A stretch of 27,898 bases of DNA, from positions 1-27,898 of the forward strand of contig NZ_JAJCIA010000049.1 of assembly GCF_020554845.1 (NCBI RefSeq), given 5' to 3'. Below, in pieces: positions 1-7,819 of the stretch (its first letter is position 1; every line of letters begins with the position of its first letter). The position numbers were made by a program, and so were the translations under genes. The stretch comes from Blautia faecis. Lineage in GTDB: Bacteria; Bacillota; Clostridia; Lachnospirales; Lachnospiraceae. The notes under the pieces were generated by a model. It was not told where the DNA came from. It ran no database searches and was given only the letters and a program-made list of their open reading frames with translations.

Positions 1-55
1 GCATGATTTCTGTGCATCGCGAAGCGCGTTACTGTGAACGGAGTGAACAGTAACA
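1..55 (+). repeat. Partial copy of structured intergenic repeat (3' part)
   Basis: Bases 1-55 match 7909-7963 at 54 of 55 positions; the only difference is C27 against T7935. The copy starts at the window edge, so the rest of the element probably lies outside. It contains the very stable mini-hairpin sequence GCGAAGC (19-25) and an 8-bp stem GTTACTGT (28-35) with ACAGTAAC (47-54). It ends 31 nt before the ATG of the DUF4250 gene. I see no promoter between the two, so here the element is probably transcribed as leader or intercistronic RNA. Confidence 0.85.
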
Positions 56-86
56 AGTAAAGGAAAAGAAAAGGAGTCCAAGTCTT

Positions 87-260
87 ATGATACCAAAAGA
101 TCCTATGATTTTGCTTAGTTATGTAAATACCCAGCTTCGGGATTATTACGATTCTCTGGAAGCACTGTGTACCTGCCGCGGACTGAACAGGGAATCTCTG
201 TTGGATAAGATGGATTCCATCGACTACCACTACGACGAAGAGACCAACCAGTTTATTTGA
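87..260 (+). CDS. DUF4250 family small protein
   Basis: This 57-residue ORF begins MIPKDPMILLSYVNTQLRDY and ends with an IDYHYDEETNQF-type tail. Both ends are characteristic of the DUF4250 family of Clostridia, whose members are about 55-65 residues long, so the protein looks complete. The function of the family is unknown. There is no signal peptide or membrane segment; the sequence looks like a small helical cytoplasmic protein, with two cysteines (C28, C30) in the middle. The ATG has an AAGGAG ribosome binding site at 71-76 with a 10-nt spacer. A strong intrinsic terminator follows 21 bp after the stop, so the gene ends its transcript. No own promoter is visible inside the window; transcription probably enters from upstream through the structured repeat. 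Confidence 0.88.
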   Translation: MIPKDPMILLSYVNTQLRDYYDSLEALCTCRGLNRESLLDKMDSIDYHYDEETNQFI

Positions 261-281
261 AATCACAATATTCAATACTTC

Positions 282-331
282 AATACCGCTTGTCAAAGCT
301 GTGAAAACCGCTTGGCAGGCGGTATTTTTTT
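282..331 (+). terminator. Intrinsic terminator after the DUF4250 gene
   Basis: AATACCGC (282-289) begins a long stem that closes with GGCAGGCGGTATT, with wobble pairs and one bulge, followed directly by a run of seven to eight T. Confidence 0.85.
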
Positions 332-352
332 GTAACAGGAATTTCCTGTTAC
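332..352. repeat. Perfect 10-bp palindrome
   Basis: GTAACAGGAA (332-341) and TTCCTGTTAC (343-352) are perfect inverted repeats with one central base. The near absence of a loop suits a dimeric protein-binding site or cruciform better than an RNA hairpin. It abuts the preceding terminator; nothing shows which protein, if any, binds it. Confidence 0.5.
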
Positions 353-374
353 GTATTACATAAAAAGCTTACCA

Positions 375-459
375 GGCGGGATTGCACTGCGACGGAAGGG
401 GTGTTGTCGCTCCAGGCGACCCGCCGCAAATGGAGAATCCTGCAAGCAGGATTCTTTTT
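375..459 (+). ncRNA. Structured intergenic region: nested stem-loop plus terminator-like hairpin
   Basis: GGCGGG (375-380) can pair with CCCGCC (420-425), enclosing a second stem GCGAC (389-393) with GTCGC (406-410). Nine bases later AGAATCCTGC (434-443) pairs perfectly with GCAGGATTCT (446-455) over an AA loop, followed by TTTT. The order folded domain then terminator resembles a small RNA, an attenuator or a mobile repeat unit. No promoter is evident directly upstream, and no ORF covers it. This is the main content of the 466-base gap between the DUF4250 gene and the MarR gene. Confidence 0.45.
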
Positions 460-506
460 ACCATGAAAATTCCGGACAACAGATAATGTGGTCTTATACA
501 TAATAA

Positions 507-515
507 TTAGCCGAC
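507..515. promoter_or_regulatory. Candidate distal MarR operator half-site
   Basis: TTAGCCGAC is the reverse-complement form of the first nine bases of the near-palindrome at 625-636. It lies about 118 bp upstream in AT-rich DNA and could be a second, weaker binding site for the adjacent MarR protein. Confidence 0.4.
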
Positions 516-590
516 AAAATAAATACATATTTTAAATTCAATAAATTTAAGACACAAATCTAAAAAAAATATAAACTGCACAAAAAACAC

Positions 591-640
591 TTGCGTTTCT
601 TGTGAAAAAGTGTAAACTATAAAATTAGTCGGCTAACTAA
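591..640 (+). promoter_or_regulatory. Promoter and overlapping MarR operator of the efflux operon
   Basis: A plausible -35 TTGCGT (591-596) lies 16 bp from TAAACT (613-618); TATAAA (618-623) is an alternative -10. Immediately downstream, TTAGTCGGCTAA (625-636) is a near-perfect palindrome, partly repeated as CTAACTAA up to 640. A site just after the -10 is where a MarR repressor would block transcription of its own operon. The operator role is inferred from position and symmetry. Confidence 0.6.
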
Positions 641-726
641 TATAAGAAAGCTGAACAGGAACTTGAAACTGTAATACACACTCCAAAGCTTGTATCTCAG
701 TTTCAGACAGCAAGTGAGGTGAGAAT

Positions 727-1218
727 TTGGAAAACAACAATGAGAAAAGCATTCAACGTCTGATTATGGAAATCAGCCGCATGTATATGGAAAAATGCTT
801 TGGTAAACTTAAAAGTCTGGGAATCCATCCAAGACAAATGCCGATTCTGGCTGTTCTGTGGAAAGAAGACGGATGTAGCCAGAAAGAACTGGCCAGCCAG
901 TTAGGCGTGAAGCCGCCTACTGTTACCGTAAGTATCCAACGCCTGGAAAAAATCGGTATTATAGTTCGAAAACAGGATGAAAAAGATCAACGCATAAGCC
1001 GGATTTATCTTACAGAAGAAGGAAAAGCAATAATTAATGAAGGTATGCGCATGGCAAAGGAAGGAGAAAAACAGGTTCTGAACGGATTTTCCGAAAGTGA
1101 GTTATGTCTGATGAAACGATTCTGCATACAGATTAAGGAAAATATTGCGGCAATGCCAGCACCAGAGTTTTCACCGGAAGAAATGTGCATGGGACATTTT
1201 TGCCATAATAAAAAGTAG
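727..1218 (+). CDS. MarR-family transcriptional regulator
   Basis: This 163-residue protein has the MarR winged helix-turn-helix. Helical N-terminal residues (about 1-45) for dimerisation are followed by a recognition region containing CSQKELASQLGVKPPTVTVS and a wing with QDEKDQRISRIYLTEEGK. It probably binds the near-palindrome at 625-636 and represses this operon, responding to a small molecule that the downstream exporter may remove. Translation starts at TTG (727), preceded by GAGGTG at 716-721; no ATG in this frame precedes the HTH at a suitable place. The C-terminal tail EEMCMGHFCHNKK is rich in Cys and His, unusual for the family, and might bind metal or sense redox state. Two ABC transporter genes follow after 77 bp, a common MarR-exporter arrangement in Lachnospiraceae. 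The family call is firm; the ligand is unknown. Confidence 0.92.
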   Translation: MENNNEKSIQRLIMEISRMYMEKCFGKLKSLGIHPRQMPILAVLWKEDGCSQKELASQLGVKPPTVTVSIQRLEKIGIIVRKQDEKDQRISRIYLTEEGKAIINEGMRMAKEGEKQVLNGFSESELCLMKRFCIQIKENIAAMPAPEFSPEEMCMGHFCHNKK

Positions 1219-1295
1219 CACAGGAAACTGAAAAACAAAGCAAAAGGCAGAAAAGCCCGGATGTTTTGAAAAAATGTAGAAAGGACAACCCAAGC

Positions 1296-3458
1296 ATGAT
1301 TAAATTAATGAAGTATCTGAAAAAATCAGCAGGCTATATCGTCCTGATCATTGGACTGCTGTTTTTGCAGGCATACTGTGATCTGTCCTTGCCGGATTAT
1401 ACCTCCAAGGTAATTAACGTAGGGATCCAGCAGGGGGGAATACCAGATGGTGTTCCGGAAAAAATGCGTCAGAGCACAATGGAAAATCTGCAGATTTTTA
1501 TGGACGAAGACACACAGAAAGAAGTTCAGCACTCTTATGTCCTGGATGGAGACACATATGAACTGAAAGGTGGCATTACAGGGGATAAACGTGAGGAATT
1601 AAACGATCTTCTGTGCAAACCTCTGATGATGTACACCTCTTTTACCTCTGGCAGTGAAGAGAGCCAGAAAATGCTTTCCCAGATGCAGGTACCGGAAGGA
1701 ACGGACCCAATGCAGGTTTTGTCAGCAATGCCGGAGGATGCAAAAAAACAGATGCTGGAGGCTGCAGATGAGAAGCTTTCCGACATGCCGGAATCCATTC
1801 TTACACAGGCCGCTGTCAGTGGTGTGAAAGCAGAATACGAAGCTATGGGCGAGGATCTGGATGCAATTCAGATGAGTTACATCCGGACATCCGGAATCCA
1901 GATGGTCCTGATGGCGCTGGTGATCATGCTGGCCGCTGTAAGTGTTACCTTCCTTTCAGCAAGAGTGGCAGCAGCCCTTGGACATGATCTGCGAGATAAT
2001 GTATACCGCAAGGTTATTCATTTCTCCAGCAACGAATATCATAAATTTTCTACTGCATCCCTGATCACACGAAGTACCAACGATGTGCAGCAGGTGCAGC
2101 AGGTTATGACCATGATGTTCAGAATCGTTCTGTATGCGCCCATCCTTGGCATCGGAGGCGTGCTCAAGGTTCTCCAGACCGATTCCTCCATGACCTGGAT
2201 CCTTGGAGCCGCAGTAGCTATCATTCTGATTGTTATTTTTGTACTGTTCCAGATTGCAATGCCGAAATTCACCAGGCTGCAGACTCTCATTGACCGTCTG
2301 AACCTGGTAACCAGGGAAATCCTTACCGGAATCCCGGTTATCCGCGCGTTCAGCCGTGAGAAGCATGAGGAAGAGCGTTTTGAAAAAGCAAATATGGATC
2401 TGACAAAGACAAACCTGTTTGTAAACCGCTGTATGACATTTATGATGCCGATCATGATGCTGATCATGAACGGTGTATCTGTAGCGATTATCTATTTCGG
2501 TGCACATGGCGTTGACAATGGAACTATGCAGGTAGGAAATATGATGGCATTTATCCAGTACGCAATGCAGATTATTATGTCCTTCCTGATGATCACAGCA
2601 ATCTCCATTATGCTCCCAAGGGCAAACGTGGCAGCCGGCCGAATCTGTGAGGTCCTGGAAATGGAGCCATCTGTAAATGATCCGGAGGAACCGGTAATGC
2701 CAGATAAGCAGGAAAAAGGAACGGTCGAATTTGACCATGTAAGCTTCGCTTATCCGGAAGCAGGGGAAAATGTCATCAACGATATTACCTTTAAGGCAGA
2801 AAAAGGCCAGACTGTTGCTATCATCGGAAGTACCGGAAGCGGTAAGAGTACACTGGTCAACCTGATCCCCAGATTTTATGATGCAACGAAGGGCTGTGTA
2901 AAAGTAGATGGTGTGGATGTACGAAATATGACACAGCATGAGCTTCGTGACCGTCTGGGCTATGTACCTCAGAAGGGAGTCCTGTTCTCTGGAACCATCG
3001 ATTCCAACATTCGTTACGGTAAGCCGGATATGCCAGAGGAAGATGTAAAACTGGCAGCTCAGATTGCCCAGTCCGATGACTTTATTGAAGCGAAACCGGA
3101 AGGCTACAAAGCACCTATTTCCCAGGGAGGAAATAATGTATCCGGTGGCCAGAAGCAGCGTCTTTCCATTGCAAGAGCGATTGCCAAAAAGCCGGAAATC
3201 CTGATCTTTGACGACAGCTTTTCCGCACTTGATTTCAAGACTGACAGCAAGCTTCGCAAGGCTCTGAAGGAAAAGACAAAGGATATTACCACGATTATCG
3301 TAGCACAGCGAATCAGCACTATCCTGAATGCAGATCAGATCATTGTGCTGGATGACGGAAATATGGCAGGCATCGGCACCCACAAGGAACTGATGAAGAA
3401 CTGCGAGGTTTACCGCCAGATCGCCATGTCACAGCTTTCAGAGGAGGAATTAGCATGA
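1296..3458 (+). CDS. ABC exporter half-transporter with degenerate ATP site (multidrug type)
   Basis: The protein is a membrane-ATPase fusion half-transporter of 720 residues. TM1 is at about 11-30, TM2 near 199-228, and further TM segments extend to about 460; the nucleotide-binding domain fills the C-terminus. Walker A GSTGSGKST is at 511-519 and the signature VSGGQ at 615-619. Walker B is IFDD with D640 where the catalytic Glu is expected, and the switch His is Gln (VAQRIS, Q671), so its own hydrolytic site should be weak or inactive. About 165 residues separate TM1 and TM2, far more than in ordinary exporters, leaving an extracytoplasmic insertion of roughly 125 residues. I chose ATG 1296 with GAAAGGA upstream; a TTG at 1266 would add ten residues. 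The stop overlaps the next gene by ATGA. It is likely an efflux pump subunit under the upstream MarR regulator; the substrate cannot be read from sequence. Confidence 0.92.
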   Translation: MIKLMKYLKKSAGYIVLIIGLLFLQAYCDLSLPDYTSKVINVGIQQGGIPDGVPEKMRQSTMENLQIFMDEDTQKEVQHSYVLDGDTYELKGGITGDKREELNDLLCKPLMMYTSFTSGSEESQKMLSQMQVPEGTDPMQVLSAMPEDAKKQMLEAADEKLSDMPESILTQAAVSGVKAEYEAMGEDLDAIQMSYIRTSGIQMVLMALVIMLAAVSVTFLSARVAAALGHDLRDNVYRKVIHFSSNEYHKFSTASLITRSTNDVQQVQQVMTMMFRIVLYAPILGIGGVLKVLQTDSSMTWILGAAVAIILIVIFVLFQIAMPKFTRLQTLIDRLNLVTREILTGIPVIRAFSREKHEEERFEKANMDLTKTNLFVNRCMTFMMPIMMLIMNGVSVAIIYFGAHGVDNGTMQVGNMMAFIQYAMQIIMSFLMITAISIMLPRANVAAGRICEVLEMEPSVNDPEEPVMPDKQEKGTVEFDHVSFAYPEAGENVINDITFKAEKGQTVAIIGSTGSGKSTLVNLIPRFYDATKGCVKVDGVDVRNMTQHELRDRLGYVPQKGVLFSGTIDSNIRYGKPDMPEEDVKLAAQIAQSDDFIEAKPEGYKAPISQGGNNVSGGQKQRLSIARAIAKKPEILIFDDSFSALDFKTDSKLRKALKEKTKDITTIIVAQRISTILNADQIIVLDDGNMAGIGTHKELMKNCEVYRQIAMSQLSEEELA

Positions 3459-5302
3459 GTGAAAACAAAGCCAGAGGCCCTATGATGGGTGGTCATCGGA
3501 GCCGTGCAATGAACTCCGGGGAAAAGGCAAAAGACTTTAAAGGAGCAATGAAACGACTTTTGAAATACATGGAACGCTACAAATTCCGTTTCGTTCTCAT
3601 GTTTCTGTTTGCAATTGCAGGAACCATTTTTAACATTGTAGGACCAAAGATCCTTGGAAAGGCAACAACAGAGCTTTTTAACGGCCTGGTAGCCAAGGTA
3701 AACGGCACCGGAAGCATTGATTTTGAAAAAATTGGCTATATTTTGTTATGGACATTAGGACTGTATCTGGCAAGTGCCTGCTTCTCCTTTATCCAGGGTT
3801 ATGTGATGACCGGAATTTCCAACGACGTTACCTACAATTTACGTAAAGATATTTCAAAGAAATTCAGCCGCCTCCCAATGAACTATTATGAGAGCCGGAC
3901 AAACGGCGAAATCCTTTCCCGCGTAACGAACGATGTGGATACCCTTCAGATGAGCCTGAACCAGAGTATTACCCAGCTGATCACATCAGTTACCACCCTG
4001 ATCGGTGTATTTGTGATGATGCTGTCCATCAATGTGTGGATGACCCTGGCTGCCCTTCTGATCCTTCCGATGTCTATGCTTATCATTAATTTTGTTATGA
4101 AGCACTCCCAGAAATATTTCCAGGCACAGCAGAAGTATCTGGGGGAGGTAAATGGCCAGATTGAAGAGAACTACGGCGGACACAATGTAGTGAAGGTATT
4201 TAATAAAGAAGAAGACGTAGTTGCAGAATTTGAAAAAGACAACCAGAAGCTTTACGAATCAGCATGGAAATCTCAGTTTTTCTCCGGAATCATGATGCCG
4301 GTCATGCAGTTTGTTGGAAATCTTGGATATGTTATGGTAGCCCTTCTTGGAGGATGGTTCACGATCAAAGGCTCTATTGAAGTAGGTGATATCCAGTCCT
4401 TCTTCCAGTACATCCGTAACTTTACCCAGCCCATCCAGCAGATCGCACAGGTAACTAACCTGCTTCAGTCCTCAGCAGCCGCTTCCGAGCGTGTGTTTGA
4501 GTTCCTGGATGAGGAGGAAGAGGAGACTACCAAAGAGAATGCCGTTTCTATTGACGGGCTCAGCGGAAATGTAGAATTTGATCATGTAAGCTTCGGCTAC
4601 AATCCGGAAAAGATCATTGTCCACGATTTTTCGGCAAAGGTCAGAGATGGTCAGAAAATTGCGATTGTAGGTCCTACTGGTGCAGGAAAAACCACAATGG
4701 TTAAGTTGCTCATGCGCTTCTATGATGTAAACAGTGGTTCTATTAAAGTAGATGGCCATGATGTAAAAGATTTCAACAGAAGCGAGCTTCATGAAATGTT
4801 TGGAATGGTGCTTCAGGATACCTGGCTGTTTTCCGGAACCATTATGGAAAACATCCGCTATGGACGGCTGGATGCTACCGATGAGGAAGTGATCGCAGCA
4901 GCAAAGGCTGCTCATATCCACAACTTTATCATGCAGCAGCCGGGAGGCTATAACATGGTTCTGGATGAGGAGACCAGCAATGTTTCCCAGGGCCAGAAGC
5001 AGCTCCTGACAATTGCAAGAGCCATTCTTGCAGACAATAAGATCCTGATCCTGGATGAGGCTACCTCCTCCGTTGATACCAGAACCGAGGTACAGATCCA
5101 GAAAGCTATGGATAACCTGATGAAAGGCAGAACCAGCTTTGTCATCGCTCACAGACTTTCCACCATCAGGGACGCAGATCTGATCCTGGTTATGAAGGAT
5201 GGCGACATTATCGAGCAGGGCAGCCATGAAGAGCTGCTGGCAAAGAAAGGCTTCTACGCAGATCTTTACAACAGCCAGTTTGATAAGACGCAGACTGCAT
5301 AA
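3455..5302 (+). CDS. ABC exporter half-transporter, catalytic partner subunit
   Basis: This 615-residue half-transporter has six TM segments in the first 360 residues and a nucleotide-binding domain after that. Walker A GPTGAGKTT is at 406-414. Walker B ILDEATSS has the normal catalytic Glu (E535), and the switch His is present (IAHRLST, H566). Its signature is VSQGQ (510-514), not the usual SGGQ. The previous subunit has a good signature but a poor Walker B, so the two proteins would form one competent ATP site (this Walker A/B with the partner signature) and one degenerate site, as in TM287/288 and BmrCD-type heterodimers. The ATG overlaps the preceding stop and is preceded by GAGGAGG, indicating translational coupling. 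A terminator follows 25 bp after the stop. Multidrug or lipid-like efflux is likely; the substrate is unknown. Confidence 0.93.
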   Translation: MSENKARGPMMGGHRSRAMNSGEKAKDFKGAMKRLLKYMERYKFRFVLMFLFAIAGTIFNIVGPKILGKATTELFNGLVAKVNGTGSIDFEKIGYILLWTLGLYLASACFSFIQGYVMTGISNDVTYNLRKDISKKFSRLPMNYYESRTNGEILSRVTNDVDTLQMSLNQSITQLITSVTTLIGVFVMMLSINVWMTLAALLILPMSMLIINFVMKHSQKYFQAQQKYLGEVNGQIEENYGGHNVVKVFNKEEDVVAEFEKDNQKLYESAWKSQFFSGIMMPVMQFVGNLGYVMVALLGGWFTIKGSIEVGDIQSFFQYIRNFTQPIQQIAQVTNLLQSSAAASERVFEFLDEEEEETTKENAVSIDGLSGNVEFDHVSFGYNPEKIIVHDFSAKVRDGQKIAIVGPTGAGKTTMVKLLMRFYDVNSGSIKVDGHDVKDFNRSELHEMFGMVLQDTWLFSGTIMENIRYGRLDATDEEVIAAAKAAHIHNFIMQQPGGYNMVLDEETSNVSQGQKQLLTIARAILADNKILILDEATSSVDTRTEVQIQKAMDNLMKGRTSFVIAHRLSTIRDADLILVMKDGDIIEQGSHEELLAKKGFYADLYNSQFDKTQTA

Positions 5303-5327
5303 AAGTAAGTGAAACAGATAAAAAAAT

Positions 5328-5373
5328 ACAGCAGCTTTTTCGGAAAATATACGGAAAAACTGCTGTTTTTTTT
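5328..5373 (+). terminator. Intrinsic terminator of the MarR-ABC operon
   Basis: ACAGCAG (5328-5334) followed by a T tract pairs with GAAAAACTGCTGT, with one bulged C, and runs into eight T. It ends the efflux operon. Confidence 0.85.
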
Positions 5374-5408
5374 GTCTTCAGAGAGAAAAAATCCAGGGAT
5401 TTGCTGTC

Positions 5409-5437
5409 TGTACTTTTACCCGCAGATAATGTATAAT
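5409..5437 (+). promoter_or_regulatory. Possible promoter for the small ORF and helD
   Basis: A perfect TATAAT -10 lies at 5432-5437. The hexamer 17 bp upstream (TGTACT, 5409-5414) matches the -35 consensus poorly. The site lies after the preceding terminator and before the next gene. Confidence 0.4.
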
Positions 5438-5478
5438 AGAGCAAAGTTTCTGCCGGAAAGGAAGGCAGGGACAAAGTC

Positions 5479-5583
5479 ATGACAACGAAAAAACTCATTT
5501 ATTGCAGCAGCCCTGGGTGTCTTTTTACCAAGACTGGTAGAAAGGGCTGCAGCGCGAATGTTAAAGGAGTATACCCCCAATGA
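5479..5583 (+). CDS. Doubtful 34-residue small ORF, possibly frameshifted, before helD
   Basis: An ATG at 5479, preceded by a purine-rich GGAAGGCAGGG stretch, opens 34 codons. As read, the product is Cys-rich (C9, C14, C24), and its TGA overlaps the helD start as ATGA, so it could be a translationally coupled leader peptide. The +1 frame looks more like a protein: it gives AAALGVFLPRLVERAAARML and ends KEYTPNDN before a TGA at 5588-5590. It has no ATG start of its own; the two frames would join if the A6 run at 5488-5493 had five A. It is therefore either a short uORF, a small gene with a homopolymer frameshift, or not a gene. I do not recognise the product. Confidence 0.3.
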   Translation: MTTKKLIYCSSPGCLFTKTGRKGCSANVKGVYPQ

Positions 5584-7655
5584 CAATTGATAATAAAGAC
5601 GGAGCAGCTTTTCTTGCATACGTTACAGATAAATTAGAAACCAGAATCGCCCATATCAGCCAGTCCATTCTGGAAGGACAGAAGGATATCGAAGGAATGC
5701 ATGAGTATTACTGGGAGAACTATACGGAGATGGACCAGTATGGCTACGAAAATTTCGATAACCAGCAGGCGCTTCTTCACCAGATCAACGCCAACGAGCA
5801 GCAGATCCATCTGCGAAAAAGATTTCGTAAAATGCTGGATTCCCCTTTCTTTGGAAGGGTGGATTTCGTATTTGAAGGGGATGAGGAGCCGGAGATTTTT
5901 TATATTGGAATCGGAAATTTTGCAGAAGAGGCAGGGCATACGCCGCTGATCTATGACTGGCGTGCTCCTGTCAGCGGGCTTTTCTACGACTATGATAAAG
6001 GTCCGGCGTCTTACCAGGCACCGCTGGGAACCATCTGCGGTGAAATTGCCTCCAAGTGGCAGTACAAGATTCGAAATGGCCGTATGATTTACCAGTTTGA
6101 AAGTGATGTGAAGATTGATGACGAGATTCTTATGGCAGAGCTTGGCAGCGGAGGCAGCACTGCGCTGAAAAATATTGTCCGCACCATCCAGAAGGAGCAG
6201 AATGCCATCATCCGAAACACCAGGGATAAGATCATGGTAATTCAGGGCGCAGCCGGAAGCGGCAAGACCTCCATTGCCTTGCACAGGATTGCCTATCTTT
6301 TGTATCACGACCGCAAGAATCTGAAATCCTCCAATATCCTGATCCTGTCTCCCAACAGCATCTTTTCTGATTATATTTCCCATATACTTCCGGAACTGGG
6401 AGAGGAAAATATTAAAGAAATGAGCTTTGATCTTTTTGCCTACAGACAGCTGAAAGATACGGTATCTGACTGCGAAGACCGTTATGACCAGATTGAGCGC
6501 AGCCTGAATTTCCCGGATATGCCTTCCTTATATAAGGAAAAACAGTCCAGGGAATTTTTGAATCAGATGGAGGGGTATCTCACCTCCTTAGAAGATGAGC
6601 TGATGGATTTTCGTGATGTGGAATATAAGAACTTTACGAAAAAAGAAGAGGAGATCATTGATCTTTTTTATTTTAAATTCCAGGATATCCCTCTGTTATC
6701 ACGTATGGAGGCAGTTGCAGAGAATTTCATTGATGAGGTAGAGACGCTTCGGGACAATGATATGGATGAGGAAGAACGTGCCATTGTAATGGAGAAATTC
6801 ATGAATATGTATGAGACACAGGATCTCTATGTGATCTACAGCCGTTTTCTGGAAAGCTGCGGCTATCCGGGACTTCCGCATGTACAGCTTCAGGAGCGAA
6901 AGCTTCGGTACGAGGACGTCTATCCGGTACTTTACATGAAGTACCGCCTTCTTCGCCAGACCAGTCACAATGGTATCAAGCACCTGGTAGTAGACGAAAT
7001 GCAGGATTATTCAAGGCTTCAGTATCTGATCCTTAAAATGATGTTCCCCTGCCGCATGACCATTCTGGGGGACAAAGCCCAGACTATGGAAGATGAGGCT
7101 CAGGATGTCCTTGGGTTTTTACCGAAAATTTTCGGAAAAGAGATCCGCAGGATCGTCATGAACAAAAGCTACCGAAACACTGTGGAGATTGCTTCTTATG
7201 CGAATCAGCTTGCAGGGATTACAGATATGGATCTGTTTGATCGTCATGGCCAGCCAGTGGAAGAATTATTTTTTAAAGGGAAAAAACAGCAGGCAATGGA
7301 AGTGGCTCTGGATGAGCTTGTGAATAAGCTTCAGCTGGGAGCAGAACAGTTTGAGACAGCTGCGTTGATCCTTCGCACGGAATCTGAGGCAAAAGATGCC
7401 GCCCGCATTCTGAAAGAAAAACTGGAAAATACAGTGTTTGATGTGGAAAATCGTTTCTCGTACCTGCATCGTGACAGTACCAGCTTTTGCAAAGGCCTTA
7501 CAGTTACTACGTTTTATCTTGCAAAAGGTCTGGAATTTGACCAGGTATTTTCCCTGTTCCCTGCAGCAGATCAGAGCCCGATTGCAAAACAGGGACGTTA
7601 TATTGCAGCTACCAGAGCGCTTCATAAATTGCATATGTACGAATACGGAAAATAA
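5580..7655 (+). CDS. helD: HelD-like UvrD/Rep-superfamily helicase (RNA polymerase recycling factor)
   Basis: This 691-residue superfamily-1 ATPase has the HelD layout. A long charged N-terminal helical arm (about 10-90) is followed by the HelD-typical block with PLIYDWRAPVSGLFYDY (about 120-150), then Walker A GAAGSGKT (223-230). A large insertion with coiled-coil-like charge follows (about 290-420), then the Walker B/motif II DEMQD (472-476), a SYRNTVEI motif IV and a final YIAATRALHKL motif VI. HelD proteins of Firmicutes bind RNA polymerase and release stalled complexes from DNA and RNA using ATP. At 691 residues it is somewhat shorter than B. subtilis HelD (about 774). The start is ATG 5580 with AAAGGAG at 5563-5569. 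The neighbours do not suggest a more specific job; a generic UvrD-like helicase is the alternative. Confidence 0.88.
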   Translation: MTIDNKDGAAFLAYVTDKLETRIAHISQSILEGQKDIEGMHEYYWENYTEMDQYGYENFDNQQALLHQINANEQQIHLRKRFRKMLDSPFFGRVDFVFEGDEEPEIFYIGIGNFAEEAGHTPLIYDWRAPVSGLFYDYDKGPASYQAPLGTICGEIASKWQYKIRNGRMIYQFESDVKIDDEILMAELGSGGSTALKNIVRTIQKEQNAIIRNTRDKIMVIQGAAGSGKTSIALHRIAYLLYHDRKNLKSSNILILSPNSIFSDYISHILPELGEENIKEMSFDLFAYRQLKDTVSDCEDRYDQIERSLNFPDMPSLYKEKQSREFLNQMEGYLTSLEDELMDFRDVEYKNFTKKEEEIIDLFYFKFQDIPLLSRMEAVAENFIDEVETLRDNDMDEEERAIVMEKFMNMYETQDLYVIYSRFLESCGYPGLPHVQLQERKLRYEDVYPVLYMKYRLLRQTSHNGIKHLVVDEMQDYSRLQYLILKMMFPCRMTILGDKAQTMEDEAQDVLGFLPKIFGKEIRRIVMNKSYRNTVEIASYANQLAGITDMDLFDRHGQPVEELFFKGKKQQAMEVALDELVNKLQLGAEQFETAALILRTESEAKDAARILKEKLENTVFDVENRFSYLHRDSTSFCKGLTVTTFYLAKGLEFDQVFSLFPAADQSPIAKQGRYIAATRALHKLHMYEYGK

Positions 7656-7718
7656 ATATTACAAAAGTATGACAAACAGAGCGTAAAATAAAAAAGAAAT
7701 TCAGGTTGTCGGAACATG

Positions 7719-7755
7719 CTGTCAAATGCAATGTACACTTTGCAGACAGGATTTT
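7719..7755 (+). terminator. Weak hairpin after helD, possible terminator
   Basis: CTGTC (7719-7723) and TGCAA (7727-7731) pair with TTGCA (7740-7744) and GACAG (7745-7749), with a 3-nt AAA bulge. Only a short T stretch follows. It is the best terminator candidate for helD. Confidence 0.35.
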
Positions 7756-7819
7756 ACCAACACTCTTTGAAAAAATGTATAAAGTTCGTCACGAAAGTTT
7801 ATAATATTTTCAATTTAGA

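Noticed and set aside
1956..3383. Long minus-strand open frame (475 codons) opposite the first ABC transporter gene
   Set aside because: It is antisense to a gene with clear ABC motifs, is rich in Cys and His as expected of reversed codons, and shows no domain or ribosome binding site.
7767..7805. Possible promoter with TTGAAA and a perfect TATAAT before the structured repeat
   Set aside because: The spacing is 27 bp and no acceptable -35 lies 16-18 bp upstream of TATAAT.
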